Source: Subtercola endophyticus
Lineage (GTDB): Bacteria; Actinomycetota; Actinomycetes; Actinomycetales; Microbacteriaceae
Reading direction: 5' to 3'
NCBI RefSeq assembly: GCF_021044565.1
Contig: NZ_CP087997.1
Span: 1,550,001 to 1,614,000 of the forward strand
DNA length: 64,000 bases
A program made the translations under genes and the position numbers. The notes under the pieces are model-generated. The model was not told the origin of the DNA. It saw nothing but the letters and a program-made list of their open reading frames with translations, and searched no databases. Below, one piece after another: positions 24,437-33,998 of the stretch (positions within the stretch are counted from its first letter, which is position 1; each line of letters starts with the position of its first letter).

Positions 24437-25465
24437 TCAGCCGCGAAGAAGCCCGGTCGAGACCGCCCAGAGCCGCTCGGCTGCCGCGGGGTCGAGCGCC
24501 CAGCGCTTCACCCCGTGCGGATGCTCGGCGAGCGTAGCCTCGTCGGGCACCGTGTAAGCCTCCCGACAATCGTCGAGGTAGTGGCCGCCCGTGTGGGCGA
24601 ACTCGGGCGAGACAGCGGCGACGAGGGTGGTGGATGCTCCCTGCTCGACCGTCTTGTACGTGAACACTCCGGCCGCCTCCGCCGCATCGAGCGACGCCTT
24701 CTGCTGCGGCGTGAAGTTGCGCTGCAAACCGGTCGCGACTCCCCCGGGGTTGACGGCGTTCGCAACGATGCCGTCGGATGCCCAGAGCCGAGTGGCCTCG
24801 ACCGCAAACAGGGAATTCGCCGTCTTCGACTGAGCGTAGGCGAGTTGCGGATCGTAGGGCCGAGACTCGAACTGCAGGTCGTCGAAGTCGACGTTCGACC
24901 TCATGTGCGCCGTCGAGCTGAGCGAAACGATACGGGCGCCCCCACGGTCTGCCGCGCCGAGCGCAAGGGCGTCGTGCAGCCCGGTTGCGAGTGCAAAATG
25001 CCCGAGGTGGTTGGTGGCGAATTGCAGCTCGTACCCCGCGGCCGTTCCTTCGAGACCGCCCGTGACAACGCCGGCGTTGTTGATCAGCAGGTGCAGGGGG
25101 CCACGCCAGTTGTGCACGAAGCGATCGATGCTGGCGGGGTCGGCCAGGTCGAGCTGAGCCACGCGCGGGTGCTGGACTGCGCGCGGGCGCTGAGCCTCGC
25201 GCGGATTCTGAGCCCCGGCCGCAGGGCCGGATGACCGCCCCGCGGCCGCGATCGAGTCGGCAACCGCATCACCCTGCCGCGTGTTGCGCACCGCGAGTGT
25301 GACCGTAGCCTCGGCCGCGGCAAGCGCGCGGGCGGTCTCGGCTCCGATGCCCGACGCTCCGCCCGTCACGACGGCTTGCAGGCCGCCGAGGTCGATGCCG
25401 CTCAGCACCTCGTCGGCGGTGCTCGAGGCGTCGAAGCGTGTGGAGATGAGTTCATGATCGGTCAT
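24437..25465 (-). CDS. Short-chain dehydrogenase/reductase
   Basis: 342 residues. AVVTGGASGIGAETARAL, LLINNAGVV, SLSSTAHMRS and the catalytic YAQSKTANSLFA are intact (retinol-dehydrogenase/WWOX-like SDR). A low-complexity Gln/Pro/Arg insert sits at about residues 80-105. The start is the ATG beside the divergent TetR operator. Redox substrate unknown. Confidence 0.88.
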   Translation of the reverse strand: MTDHELISTRFDASSTADEVLSGIDLGGLQAVVTGGASGIGAETARALAAAEATVTLAVRNTRQGDAVADSIAAAGRSSGPAAGAQNPREAQRPRAVQHPRVAQLDLADPASIDRFVHNWRGPLHLLINNAGVVTGGLEGTAAGYELQFATNHLGHFALATGLHDALALGAADRGGARIVSLSSTAHMRSNVDFDDLQFESRPYDPQLAYAQSKTANSLFAVEATRLWASDGIVANAVNPGGVATGLQRNFTPQQKASLDAAEAAGVFTYKTVEQGASTTLVAAVSPEFAHTGGHYLDDCREAYTVPDEATLAEHPHGVKRWALDPAAAERLWAVSTGLLRG

Positions 25466-25471
25466 GCGATC

Positions 25472-25501
25472 ACTATACAGATTAGACAGTATTTGTATAG
25501 T
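25472..25501. promoter_or_regulatory. Putative operator of the SDR/TetR divergon
   Basis: ACTATACA and TGTATAGT form a perfect 8-bp inverted repeat with 14 bases between them, in the 47-base gap between the two start codons. Confidence 0.62.
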
Positions 25502-25512
25502 AGGCTCTTGCC

Positions 25513-26121
25513 ATGGGTGCGACGAACATCGACACGACGGCAACACCAACGGCAACGCCAACGCCAACGCCAACCGCAACGGCAACGGCCGCCGACACCG
25601 ATCGGCGAGTTCGGGTGCTTGAATCGGCACTGACGACGTTCGCCCGGTACGGCTACCGCAAGACCTCCATGGATCAGGTGGCAAACGACGCCGACATCTC
25701 GCGGCCCGGGCTCTACTTTCTGTTCACCTCGAAAGAGACGATCTTCCGCGCTGCAGTGACCCAGGCCCTCAACAACGACCTCTCAGCGGCCGACGCCGCC
25801 CTGAGCAGCGACCGCGCCCTGGCCGAGCGCCTGCTCGACGCCTTCGACCACTGGGCGGGTTCGTATGTCGGACCCCTCGCTCGCGACATCGCGGGGGTGA
25901 TCGACGACAACCCCCGCCTGCTCGGCGACATCGTCACGACGGCGCCGCAGCGCTTCGAAGGGTTGATCACTCAGGCCCTCGCCTCCGATCGGTCACCCGA
26001 CCGGGCATCCGCTCTGGCTCGAACCCTCATCAGCACCTCGATCGGCCTCAAGCATCAGGTCGACTTGCGGGCCGAATACCGAGATCGACTGAGGGTTGCT
26101 CTCGAGCTGCTGGGGCTCTGA
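25513..26121 (+). CDS. TetR-family regulator with Thr/Pro N-terminal repeat
   Basis: 202 residues. The helix-turn-helix is MDQVANDADISRPGLYFLFT. Residues ~9-27 are TPTATPTPTPTATATA, encoded by reiterated CCAACGGCAACG-like hexamers, an unusual flexible extension in front of the DNA-binding domain. Divergent from the SDR gene, which is its likely target. Confidence 0.87.
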   Translation: MGATNIDTTATPTATPTPTPTATATAADTDRRVRVLESALTTFARYGYRKTSMDQVANDADISRPGLYFLFTSKETIFRAAVTQALNNDLSAADAALSSDRALAERLLDAFDHWAGSYVGPLARDIAGVIDDNPRLLGDIVTTAPQRFEGLITQALASDRSPDRASALARTLISTSIGLKHQVDLRAEYRDRLRVALELLGL

Positions 26122-26321
26122 CATTCGAAGCGCCGAGCGTGCCCGGCGCCGAGCGTTGCGCGCGCCCCGCCCCAAACACAGCGCCAGAAAACAGAAAAAG
26201 CAAGGAAAACATCTCCCTGCCTTAATCAGATTATCGACCAGCACGGGGCTTGCCGCAAGACCCCCTCTGTGCCGCAGACTACGTGTTCGGGTTCTTTCGA
26301 GCCCGAGAGACGGGGTGCGAT

Positions 26322-27941
26322 GTGAGTGAGCGCAGTGTGAACGAGTGTGCAGTGGCGATTGTCGGAGCAGGGCCGACCGGCATGATGCTGGCGGCCGAGC
26401 TGGCGCTGGCGGGGGTGGATGTTCGGCTGCTCGAACGGCGACCGACGCAGCAGCTCGCGGGGTCGCGGGCCGGCGGCCTGCAGTCGCGCACCATCGAGGT
26501 GTTCGACCAGCGCGGCATCGCCGACCGCTTTCTCGAGGCGGGCACGACGGCTCAGGTACAGCGATTCGGCGAAGTCACGCTCGACATCAGCGATTTTCCG
26601 ACGCGACACCCCTACGGGCTGGGGCTGTGGCAGAACCGCATCGAGGCAATTCTCGCGGAGTGGATTCGGGAGCTCGGGGTCAGCGTCGAGTACGGGTGCG
26701 AGGTGACGGGGGTCGAGGCCGACGATACCGGGGTGACCGTGCGAGTGGCGGGCGGGCATCCGGATGTCGCGGGCGACGCCCCGGGCCCGATGAAGGACTC
26801 TGCGAAAGCGCTCGGCGACGACGACGTGCGGGCGCAGTATGTGGTCGGCTGCGATGGCGGCCGAAGCGCGGTGCGCAAGGCGGCGGGCATCGCGTTCGAG
26901 GGGTGGGAGGCGACCGTCAGCAACCTCGTGGCCGAGGTCGAGTACGGCGTCGAACCCGAGCGGGGCATGCGCAAAGACAAAGACGGCGGGGGCAGCAACG
27001 GCATCGGTCCTATCGAGAAGGGGTCGTCGACCATCCGTGTCGTCGTCACCGAGAACGAGCTGAAACCGGGCGCCGCGGAACCGACGCTCGCCGACCTGAG
27101 CGAGGCGATGGTCGCCGTGTGGGGCACCGATTTCGGGGTGCACTCCCCCACCTGGATCTCGCGCTTCACCGACGCCGCGCGCCAGGCCGTCGCGTATCGG
27201 GCCGGGCGCATCCTGCTCGCCGGAGACGCGGCCCACGTGCACTATCCGGCCGGCGGGCAGGGGCTCAATATCGGGGTGCAAGACGCTGTGAATCTCGGGT
27301 GGAAGCTCGCCCAGGTGGTGGCCGGAGTCTCGCCGGCGTCACTGCTCGACACCTACGAGGCCGAGCGGCATCCGGTCGCAGCGCAGGTGCTGCAAGACAC
27401 GCTGGCGCAGGTGGGCCTGCGGCGGGCGGATGCCCGGTCGAAAGCCGTGGCGTCGGCCGTCGCCGACCTGCTCTCGCTCGACCAGGCCCGCAAACACGTC
27501 GGGGCACGGCTCTCGGGGCTCGGCGTGCACTACGACCTCGGGCCGGAGGCAAGCGCAGCGGGCGCTGCCGAGCACCCGCTTCTGGGGCGACGGATGCCCG
27601 ACCTCGACCTGCTCGTCGAGGCCCGCCCCCTGCGCGCCTCAGAGCTGCTGCACGACGCGCGCCCCGTTCTGCTCGACTTCAGTCGAGCGTTCGTCGGTGA
27701 TCTCGTCTCCGAGTGGAGTAGCCGCGTGAAGATCGTTCGCGCAACCTGCGCGGGCCCGTGGGAACTACCCGAGATCGGTGCGGTACCGGCGCCGACGGCC
27801 GTGCTGGTGCGCCCCGACGGGTACGTCGCGTGGGTGGGCAGCACCGGCGCCGATGCCAACGTCGACTCCGACGCCCACACCGACGCCGACGTGGTCGCCG
27901 AGCTGATCGAAGCGCTCATCCGCTGGGTCGGTCGGCCCTGA
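26322..27941 (+). CDS. FAD-dependent aromatic monooxygenase
   Basis: 539 residues. VAIVGAGPTGMMLAAELALA (FAD), VVGCDGGRSAVRKAAGI (DG motif) and LAGDAAHVHYPAGGQGLNIG (GD motif) define the class A flavoprotein hydroxylases of the RdmE/PgaE/MhpA group. The last ~150 residues form the thioredoxin-like C-terminal domain. It hydroxylates aromatic rings with NAD(P)H and O2. The GTG at 26322 is chosen since it precedes the Rossmann strand and has GGGG upstream; an ATG at 26250 is less likely. Confidence 0.88.
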   Translation: MSERSVNECAVAIVGAGPTGMMLAAELALAGVDVRLLERRPTQQLAGSRAGGLQSRTIEVFDQRGIADRFLEAGTTAQVQRFGEVTLDISDFPTRHPYGLGLWQNRIEAILAEWIRELGVSVEYGCEVTGVEADDTGVTVRVAGGHPDVAGDAPGPMKDSAKALGDDDVRAQYVVGCDGGRSAVRKAAGIAFEGWEATVSNLVAEVEYGVEPERGMRKDKDGGGSNGIGPIEKGSSTIRVVVTENELKPGAAEPTLADLSEAMVAVWGTDFGVHSPTWISRFTDAARQAVAYRAGRILLAGDAAHVHYPAGGQGLNIGVQDAVNLGWKLAQVVAGVSPASLLDTYEAERHPVAAQVLQDTLAQVGLRRADARSKAVASAVADLLSLDQARKHVGARLSGLGVHYDLGPEASAAGAAEHPLLGRRMPDLDLLVEARPLRASELLHDARPVLLDFSRAFVGDLVSEWSSRVKIVRATCAGPWELPEIGAVPAPTAVLVRPDGYVAWVGSTGADANVDSDAHTDADVVAELIEALIRWVGRP

Positions 27942-28007
27942 GGCCACGCCGCCTCGATTCGCCTGAGCCGCAGCGTGCGGAGAGCTGCCCCGGCCCCGGG
28001 CATCCGT

Positions 28008-29207
28008 TCAGTCGGCGAGAGCCTTCAGAGCGGCCGGAGCGAGCTCGACCAGGCCCGGGTAGCCGGGACTGGTGCCCGCGGGGTCGATGTCGTTCAGAAT
28101 GACGATGGTCAGCTTCGCGTCGGGGCAGTAAGCGGCGATGCCGTTGGAGCCGGGTATTGAGCCCGCGTGACCGAGGCACGTGCCGACGCCGGGAACATTC
28201 CACGAGGCCAGACCAGCGCCCTCGCCGAGCTGAACGGCCGGGATGCCCGCCGTGGCGTAGGCGCTGCTGTAGTACGCCGACGAGAGCGGCGTGAGGTTCT
28301 TCATGAGCGTCTTGTGCGCGGCGTCGAGCACGTCACCCGCCACGAGGTCACGAATCCAGGTCGCCTGATCTCGGGCGGTGCTGACCATGCCGCCGGCCGC
28401 CCAGGCACCGCTCCATTGCGGCGACGGAACCGGGGCGGTCGGTTGTGGCGCCGAGGGCTTTCCGAGGCAGTCGCTGCCCGATCCTTCGGCGCACGCGAGG
28501 TCAAAGCCGGTGAGGGCGACCGGGCCCGATCCGTACCCGTCGAGGTAGGTGCTGGTGAGGCCGAGCTTCGTGATGAAGCGGGTCTGCACGAGCTGGTCAT
28601 AGGGCGTGCCCGAGGCCAGCTCGGCAATGCGGCCCAAGATGATATAGCCGGCGTTGAGGTACTGGTAGCTGGTTCCCGGTGCGGCGATGGGCGCCTGGGC
28701 GAACACGTTGTCGATGACCTGCTGGTTGGTGGCAGTGCCCACAAGACTCATGTCGAGCTCGTAGAGTCCACTCTCGTGCTGCAGCAACTCGAGCACAGTG
28801 ATCGTGGAGGCGTTCGGCGCCGAAGGAAACCAGGTGCCGATGGTGTCGTTCAGCGAGAGCACTTTCTCTTCGTCGAGCTGCATGATGAGCGCCGCAGTGA
28901 ACAGCTTGGTCATGCTTCCGATGTGAAACGTGTCGTCGACCGAGATGGGTTGCGAGCCGAGTACAGCGTCGCCACTGGCGACGAGGCTCGCGGGTGCGTC
29001 GCCGACGGATGCCGCGACCACCGTTCCGGGCACCGAGAAGGTCATCGAGCTCGCCTGATACGAAGTTTGCCAAGCGGCGACAGGAGCCGACATCGCCGCA
29101 GCGAACGCAGCGTCAGACCTGGACGGCGACGTGGTGGGGCCGTCGGATGAGCCCTGGCCCGAGGAACCCGCCCCTGTCGCGCATCCGGCCAGCGTAAGCA
29201 GTGCCAC
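28008..29207 (-). CDS. Serine hydrolase, beta-lactamase/D-Ala-D-Ala carboxypeptidase family, lipoprotein
   Basis: 399 residues. GSMTKLF (SxxK), YQYLNAGY (YxN) and LGHAGSIPG (HxG) complete the class C penicillin-binding fold. LLTLAGC gives a lipobox. Only eight residues precede the Cys from the GTG at 29207, which is short for a signal. In-frame codons upstream read LTLRSWRVAVAVV, so the real start may be a CTG at 29237 or 29243. Probably anchored outside the membrane. It follows the permease gene by about 50 bases and may share its transcript. Confidence 0.85.
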   Translation of the reverse strand: MALLTLAGCATGAGSSGQGSSDGPTTSPSRSDAAFAAAMSAPVAAWQTSYQASSMTFSVPGTVVAASVGDAPASLVASGDAVLGSQPISVDDTFHIGSMTKLFTAALIMQLDEEKVLSLNDTIGTWFPSAPNASTITVLELLQHESGLYELDMSLVGTATNQQVIDNVFAQAPIAAPGTSYQYLNAGYIILGRIAELASGTPYDQLVQTRFITKLGLTSTYLDGYGSGPVALTGFDLACAEGSGSDCLGKPSAPQPTAPVPSPQWSGAWAAGGMVSTARDQATWIRDLVAGDVLDAAHKTLMKNLTPLSSAYYSSAYATAGIPAVQLGEGAGLASWNVPGVGTCLGHAGSIPGSNGIAAYCPDAKLTIVILNDIDPAGTSPGYPGLVELAPAALKALAD

Positions 29208-29256
29208 GACGGCGACCGCAACCCGCCAGCTCCGCAGAGTCAGGCCGAGCCCTGAT

Positions 29257-30714
29257 TCACTCGAGAGCCTCAGCGGGTGCCAGCTCTACGGCACTACCCC
29301 CGTCGGGCTCGGTGTAGAGAACGTCGCGGTTGAAGATCCACAATTTCAGAAAGTAGAGCGCTCCCAGCACAATCAGCCCGAGCACGACGATGTTGGGTAT
29401 CACCGCACTCGGCGGCGTCACGAGCGTGAAGACGGCGAACCCCACCCAGACCAGGGCCACGATCGAAACCGGTATCTCGAATCGGCCGAGACTGAAGCCG
29501 CCCGCCTTCACCTCGAGCCGCTTGCGAACGACGAGGTAGAGCACCACGATCGCGCCGTACAGCAGGGCGGGCAAGACGGTGGCGCCTTCGATCAACTGCA
29601 GCAGGGCATCCCCCGGCAACGCGACCATGAGCACAACACCGATCACCAGAATGAGCAGCGTGGCGGGCACCGGCGTCTGCGTTCGCGGATTCACCCTGCG
29701 CATGAGACTGTGTGCCGGAAACCGCTTGTCGCGCGCCATGGCGAACACCTGGCGCGAACAAGCGGCCATGACCACCATTCCTGCGCCGAAGAACGCGAAC
29801 ACGATGCCGGCGAGCAGGATGCGCTCCACCACAGGCCCGAGCTGATCGCCAATGATGTCGGCCACGGGCGAACCGCTGGTGCTGATGGCGGGAATGTCTT
29901 TGATCGCCACCGTGAGCACGATCAGAAAGAGCAGCCCGGCGACAGCCGCCGCGACCACCGAGAACACAATGGCCCGCGGCACGCTCTTGAACGGGTCTTT
30001 CGCCTCTTCGGCGAGGTTGGCGGCCGAATCGAAGCCGACGAGCGTGGTGAGGCCCATCAGCATGCCGGCCATGAGGCCGCCGCCGATGGCGTAGTAGTTG
30101 GGGTCACCCGCAGTGATTCCGCGAGAGGCGAGGTTCGAGATATTGCCGCTGCCCGTCACCGCGATCACGACGATGAGGCCGATCACCAGCAGCACCAGAA
30201 TGCCGAGCTCCACTCCGACGGCGCCCGACGTGATCCAGCCGAGCAGCCGTGTCGAGGCGATAACGAGCACGGCTTGTACGACGAGGATGATCAGGGTGAT
30301 GATGCGCGCCAGCTCCTCGTCGGGCGCCATACCCAGCAGCGGCATGAGTGCCTGACTGGCCATGGCGTTCGCCATGGTCACCACTGCCGTGGCCAGATAC
30401 CAGAACGTGAGCCAGCCGAAGAACCAGCCCACCCTCGGGTTCGCCAGGCGCGACGCCCACTGGTACGACGACCCGGTCAGCGCGATACGAGCAGCGAACT
30501 GGGCCACAACCAGGGCGACCAGTGTTTGCCCGACCGAGGAGATGATCCAGAGCCAGATGCCCACCGGCCCGGCACTCTGCAGAGTCTGGCTGTAGGTGGC
30601 GAAGACTCCCACCGCGACAGAAATGAAGGCGAAAGAGATGGCGAACAGCTGAAAGCCGCCGAGGGTGCGCCTCAGCTCGGGCGAGGATGCCGCGCCACCG
30701 GGGTGCTCTGTCAC
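29257..30714 (-). CDS. APC-family amino acid/polyamine permease
   Basis: About 485 residues and 12 membrane segments. GGFQLFAISFAFISV near the N-terminus, then GFDSAANLAEEAKDP and RDKRFPAHSLMRRVNPRTQTP are typical of the GABA/amino-acid permease branch. The GTG at 30714 (VTEHPGG) is chosen; an upstream GTG at 30735 lacks a ribosome site. Substrate unknown. Confidence 0.87.
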   Translation of the reverse strand: MTEHPGGAASSPELRRTLGGFQLFAISFAFISVAVGVFATYSQTLQSAGPVGIWLWIISSVGQTLVALVVAQFAARIALTGSSYQWASRLANPRVGWFFGWLTFWYLATAVVTMANAMASQALMPLLGMAPDEELARIITLIILVVQAVLVIASTRLLGWITSGAVGVELGILVLLVIGLIVVIAVTGSGNISNLASRGITAGDPNYYAIGGGLMAGMLMGLTTLVGFDSAANLAEEAKDPFKSVPRAIVFSVVAAAVAGLLFLIVLTVAIKDIPAISTSGSPVADIIGDQLGPVVERILLAGIVFAFFGAGMVVMAACSRQVFAMARDKRFPAHSLMRRVNPRTQTPVPATLLILVIGVVLMVALPGDALLQLIEGATVLPALLYGAIVVLYLVVRKRLEVKAGGFSLGRFEIPVSIVALVWVGFAVFTLVTPPSAVIPNIVVLGLIVLGALYFLKLWIFNRDVLYTEPDGGSAVELAPAEALE

Positions 30715-30807
30715 TCGGCCACCGCGCAACCCCACATCGTCAGGAGGTCATCCCGCGCCAGTCGGCCGGAACGTCGCCAAATCGTAGCAGCAAGTGCGTC
30801 GTCGTGG

Positions 30808-31554
30808 CTACAAGTTCTTACGTTGCCGAGTCTGCTCCAATTCAAGCGCGCGGTCGAGCCAGTCGGTGAGGAGCATGCGCTCGGCCTCGGTCAGAGCATC
30901 CAGTTTCGTCGCCACGGCCCGAAAAGCGATCGTCGCCGCTGTGACCGTGTCGGTGTTGGCCTCGCGCTCGGGAGCGTCGGTGAGAATGCGTGCGAGCACA
31001 GCTTCGAACATGTCGTCGGCGAGGCCGGCATCTCGTTCGCTGGGCGGGGTCGACAGCTGCGTTTGAATCACGCCGGTTCCCGCCGACTGGATCAGCTTGA
31101 CCGCCCTCGGCTCGGAGACGCGCAGCCGCCCGGCCAGAGCGATGCGGTGAACGCGGGCCTCGAGCACCTCGCGGCCCGACCGCGCGGCCGGCGAGTGAAT
31201 GACCCGGGCAGGATCACTCATGAGCGCGAAGAGTGTTGGATTCGCGACACCGAACTCGATCTGCGACAGCCAGCCTGAGCGCAGATCATCGAGCGGATCG
31301 ACGTCATCGGCAGACGCCGCAGCTACCACTGCGGCCTTGGCCGAGACGAAACCTGCCATCGTGTGCTCGGCGACAGCCTCGAGCAAGCCGTCTTTGTCAC
31401 CGAACAGCCGGTAAATCGTGGGCGCCTGAACACCGGCCGCCTCAGCGACTCCGCGCGTCGTCACGGCCGACGGACCTTGCTCGCGCAGCAGCTGTGCCGC
31501 GACCTCGACAATGCGCGACCTCGTGTCGGCGCGGGTGCTCGTCGTTTCGATCAT
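30808..31554 (-). CDS. TetR-family regulator
   Basis: 248 residues. The helix-turn-helix is GVAEAAGVQAPTIYRLFGDK. The C-terminal domain is about 180 residues and has no recognised ligand motif. Its start is set at MIETTSTRAD. Divergent from the NmrA-type reductase, with a GATAACG inverted repeat between them. Confidence 0.87.
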   Translation of the reverse strand: MIETTSTRADTRSRIVEVAAQLLREQGPSAVTTRGVAEAAGVQAPTIYRLFGDKDGLLEAVAEHTMAGFVSAKAAVVAAASADDVDPLDDLRSGWLSQIEFGVANPTLFALMSDPARVIHSPAARSGREVLEARVHRIALAGRLRVSEPRAVKLIQSAGTGVIQTQLSTPPSERDAGLADDMFEAVLARILTDAPEREANTDTVTAATIAFRAVATKLDALTEAERMLLTDWLDRALELEQTRQRKNL

Positions 31555-31562
31555 GAACCAAC

Positions 31563-31582
31563 GATAACGTAGTTTCGTTATC
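31563..31582. promoter_or_regulatory. Putative TetR operator GATAACG-N6-CGTTATC
   Basis: A perfect 7-bp inverted repeat just upstream of the regulator start. A further half-like ATAAC occurs at about 31621, near the reductase start. Confidence 0.68.
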
Positions 31583-31639
31583 ACAGTGTTTTCGGTGATA
31601 CGCTAATTATGATTTCATCGATAACACGAAAGGATGATC

Positions 31640-32512
31640 ATGATCATCGTCACCGGAGCAACCGGAGCCCTCAACGGCGCTACCGTCGACCACCTGCTCG
31701 ACCGTCTGCCCGCGAGCGAGATCGTCGTGGTCGCCCGCGACGCCGCGAAGGCCCAGCGTTTCGCCGACCTCGGCATCGCCGTACGGCAGGGCGATTACGC
31801 CGACGCCGCGTCGCTCCCAGGCGCATTCGAGGGCGCCGACCAGCTGCTGCTCGTGTCGTCGAGCGACCCGGCAGCCGACGCGGTGAGCCTGCACAAGACG
31901 GCGATCGACGCCGCAGTCAGCGTCGGAGTCGGCCGTATTCTCTACACGAGCCACCAGGGCGCCTCCCTCGACACCCCGTTCGGCCCGGGGCGCGATCACG
32001 CCGCCACCGAGCAACTGCTGGCCGAATCCGGTGTCGCTTGGACCTCGCTGCGCAACGGCTTCTACGCGCACAGCCTGAATTGGCTGCTCGGCCCGTGGCA
32101 CGAGACCGGCACCATTGCAGTGCCCGCCGACGGCCCCGTGTCGTGGACGGCGCGGGAAGATGCGGCAGAGGCCGCGGCGATCATCCTCACCTCTGACGAA
32201 CTCGCGACCGGCCGGTTCGACGGCCCGGTCACTCTCACCGCGAGCGCCGCGCCGACCTTCGAAGACATCGCCGTGATCGCCTCCGACCTGGCGGGCCACG
32301 AGGTGACGAGAGTCGTACTCGACCCCGAAGAGTGGATCGCCGCCCAGGTGGCAGGCGGGCAGCCGGAGTTCGTCGCCCGCTTCATGCTCGGCATGTACCA
32401 GGCCGCAGACCAGGGCTTCTTCGCTGGGGTCGATCCTCTGCTCGGCGAGATGCTCGGCCGCGAGCCGCGAACGGTGCGCGAGCTGCTGTCACAGCCGGCA
32501 GCCGCCCACTAG
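31640..32512 (+). CDS. NmrA-like NAD(P)H:quinone oxidoreductase (SDR)
   Basis: 290 residues. IIVTGATGALNGATVDHLL is the Rossmann loop; TSHQGASLDTPFGPG and SLRNGFYAHSLNWLLGPW resemble QOR2-type quinone reductases, which lack a catalytic YxxxK. The ATG at 31640 is preferred because AAAGGA lies six bases upstream; another in-frame ATG is at 31634. Confidence 0.85.
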   Translation: MIIVTGATGALNGATVDHLLDRLPASEIVVVARDAAKAQRFADLGIAVRQGDYADAASLPGAFEGADQLLLVSSSDPAADAVSLHKTAIDAAVSVGVGRILYTSHQGASLDTPFGPGRDHAATEQLLAESGVAWTSLRNGFYAHSLNWLLGPWHETGTIAVPADGPVSWTAREDAAEAAAIILTSDELATGRFDGPVTLTASAAPTFEDIAVIASDLAGHEVTRVVLDPEEWIAAQVAGGQPEFVARFMLGMYQAADQGFFAGVDPLLGEMLGREPRTVRELLSQPAAAH

Positions 32513-32581
32513 AGCGGGTCTGCTGCAGGATGCCCGAAGAACCTCTCCCGGGCATCCTGCAGCCGCGCGGTTGGTGTGCGC

Positions 32582-33400
32582 TCAGCCCTGAGCCTCGACC
32601 GACCAGTCGTTGTACTTCTCCCACGTTTCGATGCGGCCAGCGTAATCGGCCTTGGCGATGTGGAGGGGGCTGGTGCCGAAGAAGATGCGCAGCGGCGGCT
32701 CGTCGAGATCGACGAGCTTGAGCACGACCGGTGCGCTCGAGCCGGGATCGCCGGCCGCGCCCATGCGGGCCTTTCTCGCCTCGGCGACCTGCTTGTGCGC
32801 TTCGGCGTAGGCCGGCAGCTCGTCGGAACGCACCGACGACGATCCGCCCCAGTCGGTGTCGAACCCGCCGGGCTCGATGAGGGTGACGTGGATGCCGAAT
32901 CCCGCGACCTCTTGAGAGAGTGCCTGCGAGAACCCTTCGAGCCCCCACTTCGACGCGTGGTACATACCTACCAGCGGAAAGGCCGAGATTCCGCCGATCG
33001 ACGAGACCTGAATGATGTGCCCGCTGCCTTGCTCACGCAAGAACGGCAGGGCGGCCTGCGTCACCCAGAGGGCGCCGAACAGGTTCGTCTCGATCTGGGC
33101 GCGGGCGTCTTTCTCGCTGACTTCTTCGATGAAACCGAAGTGGCCGTATCCGGCGTTGTTGATGACGACGTCGAGGCGGCCGAACTTCTCGTGCGCTGCC
33201 GCGACGGCGGCGAACGCCGCGTCGTGGTCGGTGACATCGAGCTGAAGCGGCAGAATCGCGTCGCCGTATTTCTCCACGAGGTCGTCGAGGCTGCTCACGT
33301 TGCGAGCCGTTGCCGCGACCTTGTCACCGCGCTCGAGGGCTGCGGTGGCCCACTCTTTGCCGAACCCGCGAGACGTACCGGTGATGAACCAAACCTTCAT
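32582..33400 (-). CDS. Short-chain dehydrogenase/reductase
   Basis: 272 residues. WFITGTSRGFGKEWATAALE, DVVINNAGYGHFG, QVSSIGGISAFPLVGMYHASKW contain the full S-Y-K triad. GGAGG lies eight bases before the ATG. It is convergent with the NmrA-like gene. Substrate unknown. Confidence 0.89.
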   Translation of the reverse strand: MKVWFITGTSRGFGKEWATAALERGDKVAATARNVSSLDDLVEKYGDAILPLQLDVTDHDAAFAAVAAAHEKFGRLDVVINNAGYGHFGFIEEVSEKDARAQIETNLFGALWVTQAALPFLREQGSGHIIQVSSIGGISAFPLVGMYHASKWGLEGFSQALSQEVAGFGIHVTLIEPGGFDTDWGGSSSVRSDELPAYAEAHKQVAEARKARMGAAGDPGSSAPVVLKLVDLDEPPLRIFFGTSPLHIAKADYAGRIETWEKYNDWSVEAQG

Positions 33401-33476
33401 GAGCGTATCCTCCGCAAACAAGACCGTGGCCGTCGATTCGGCGGCCTCTTTCAGGCTACGCCTGTTGCGGCGTTGT

Positions 33477-33989
33477 CTAGCGACGCGCGAAGACACCCTT
33501 GACGAGTGCGGCCTGGCCGACATGCTGGGTGTCGTCGTTGTACACGCTCACCAGGCGCGCGGCGAGGGTGACCGGCGGGTTCCACCGGGTATCGACGATG
33601 CGGTCGAGGTCGGCCTCCGACAGGCTCTCGATGTAGCGGATCGTCGCTTCATGCACGGCATCGAAGTAATCGCCGAGCTGCTGGGCGGTGAGACCGGCCA
33701 CCTGCGCGACCTCTTCGGCTGACTGACCGTATCCCGAGGCCGAAGAATCGAACGGCAGACCGAAGGCTTCGAACCAGCCCGACGTCAGCCAGAGCTGCTC
33801 GGTGCCGGCGACATCGCTGACCTGGGCATCCTGACCCCGGGTGAGATGCCAGACGAGCCAGGCGATCGTATTCGCCTCGGGGTCGATGCGGTACGTGAGC
33901 GCGTCGTCGCCGAGGCCCTCGAGAATGCGGTGCACCGAGCCGTGCACTCGGTCGAAAGAGTCGAGCAGAACATCCGTTGCGGTAGCCAT
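33477..33989 (-). CDS. DinB-family (DUF664) protein
   Basis: 170 residues. AWLVWHLTRGQDAQVSD, with the His of the metal site, and VYNDDTQHVGQAALVKG at the end (second His pair) match the DinB four-helix bundle. Actinobacterial members include mycothiol-dependent transferases. It sits in a reverse-strand run after the VOC gene and may be cotranscribed with it (gap of nine bases). Confidence 0.85.
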   Translation of the reverse strand: MATATDVLLDSFDRVHGSVHRILEGLGDDALTYRIDPEANTIAWLVWHLTRGQDAQVSDVAGTEQLWLTSGWFEAFGLPFDSSASGYGQSAEEVAQVAGLTAQQLGDYFDAVHEATIRYIESLSEADLDRIVDTRWNPPVTLAARLVSVYNDDTQHVGQAALVKGVFARR

Positions 33990-33998
33990 AGAGCCAGC

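Noticed and set aside
29131..31278. Long forward-strand open frame opposite the permease and TetR genes
   Set aside because: Its translation is His/Glu/Arg-rich and has no recognisable motif, while the reverse strand encodes a clear permease and regulator.
31634..31639. Upstream ATG as start of the NmrA-like gene
   Set aside because: The purine-rich site is directly against it; the ATG six bases later has normal spacing.
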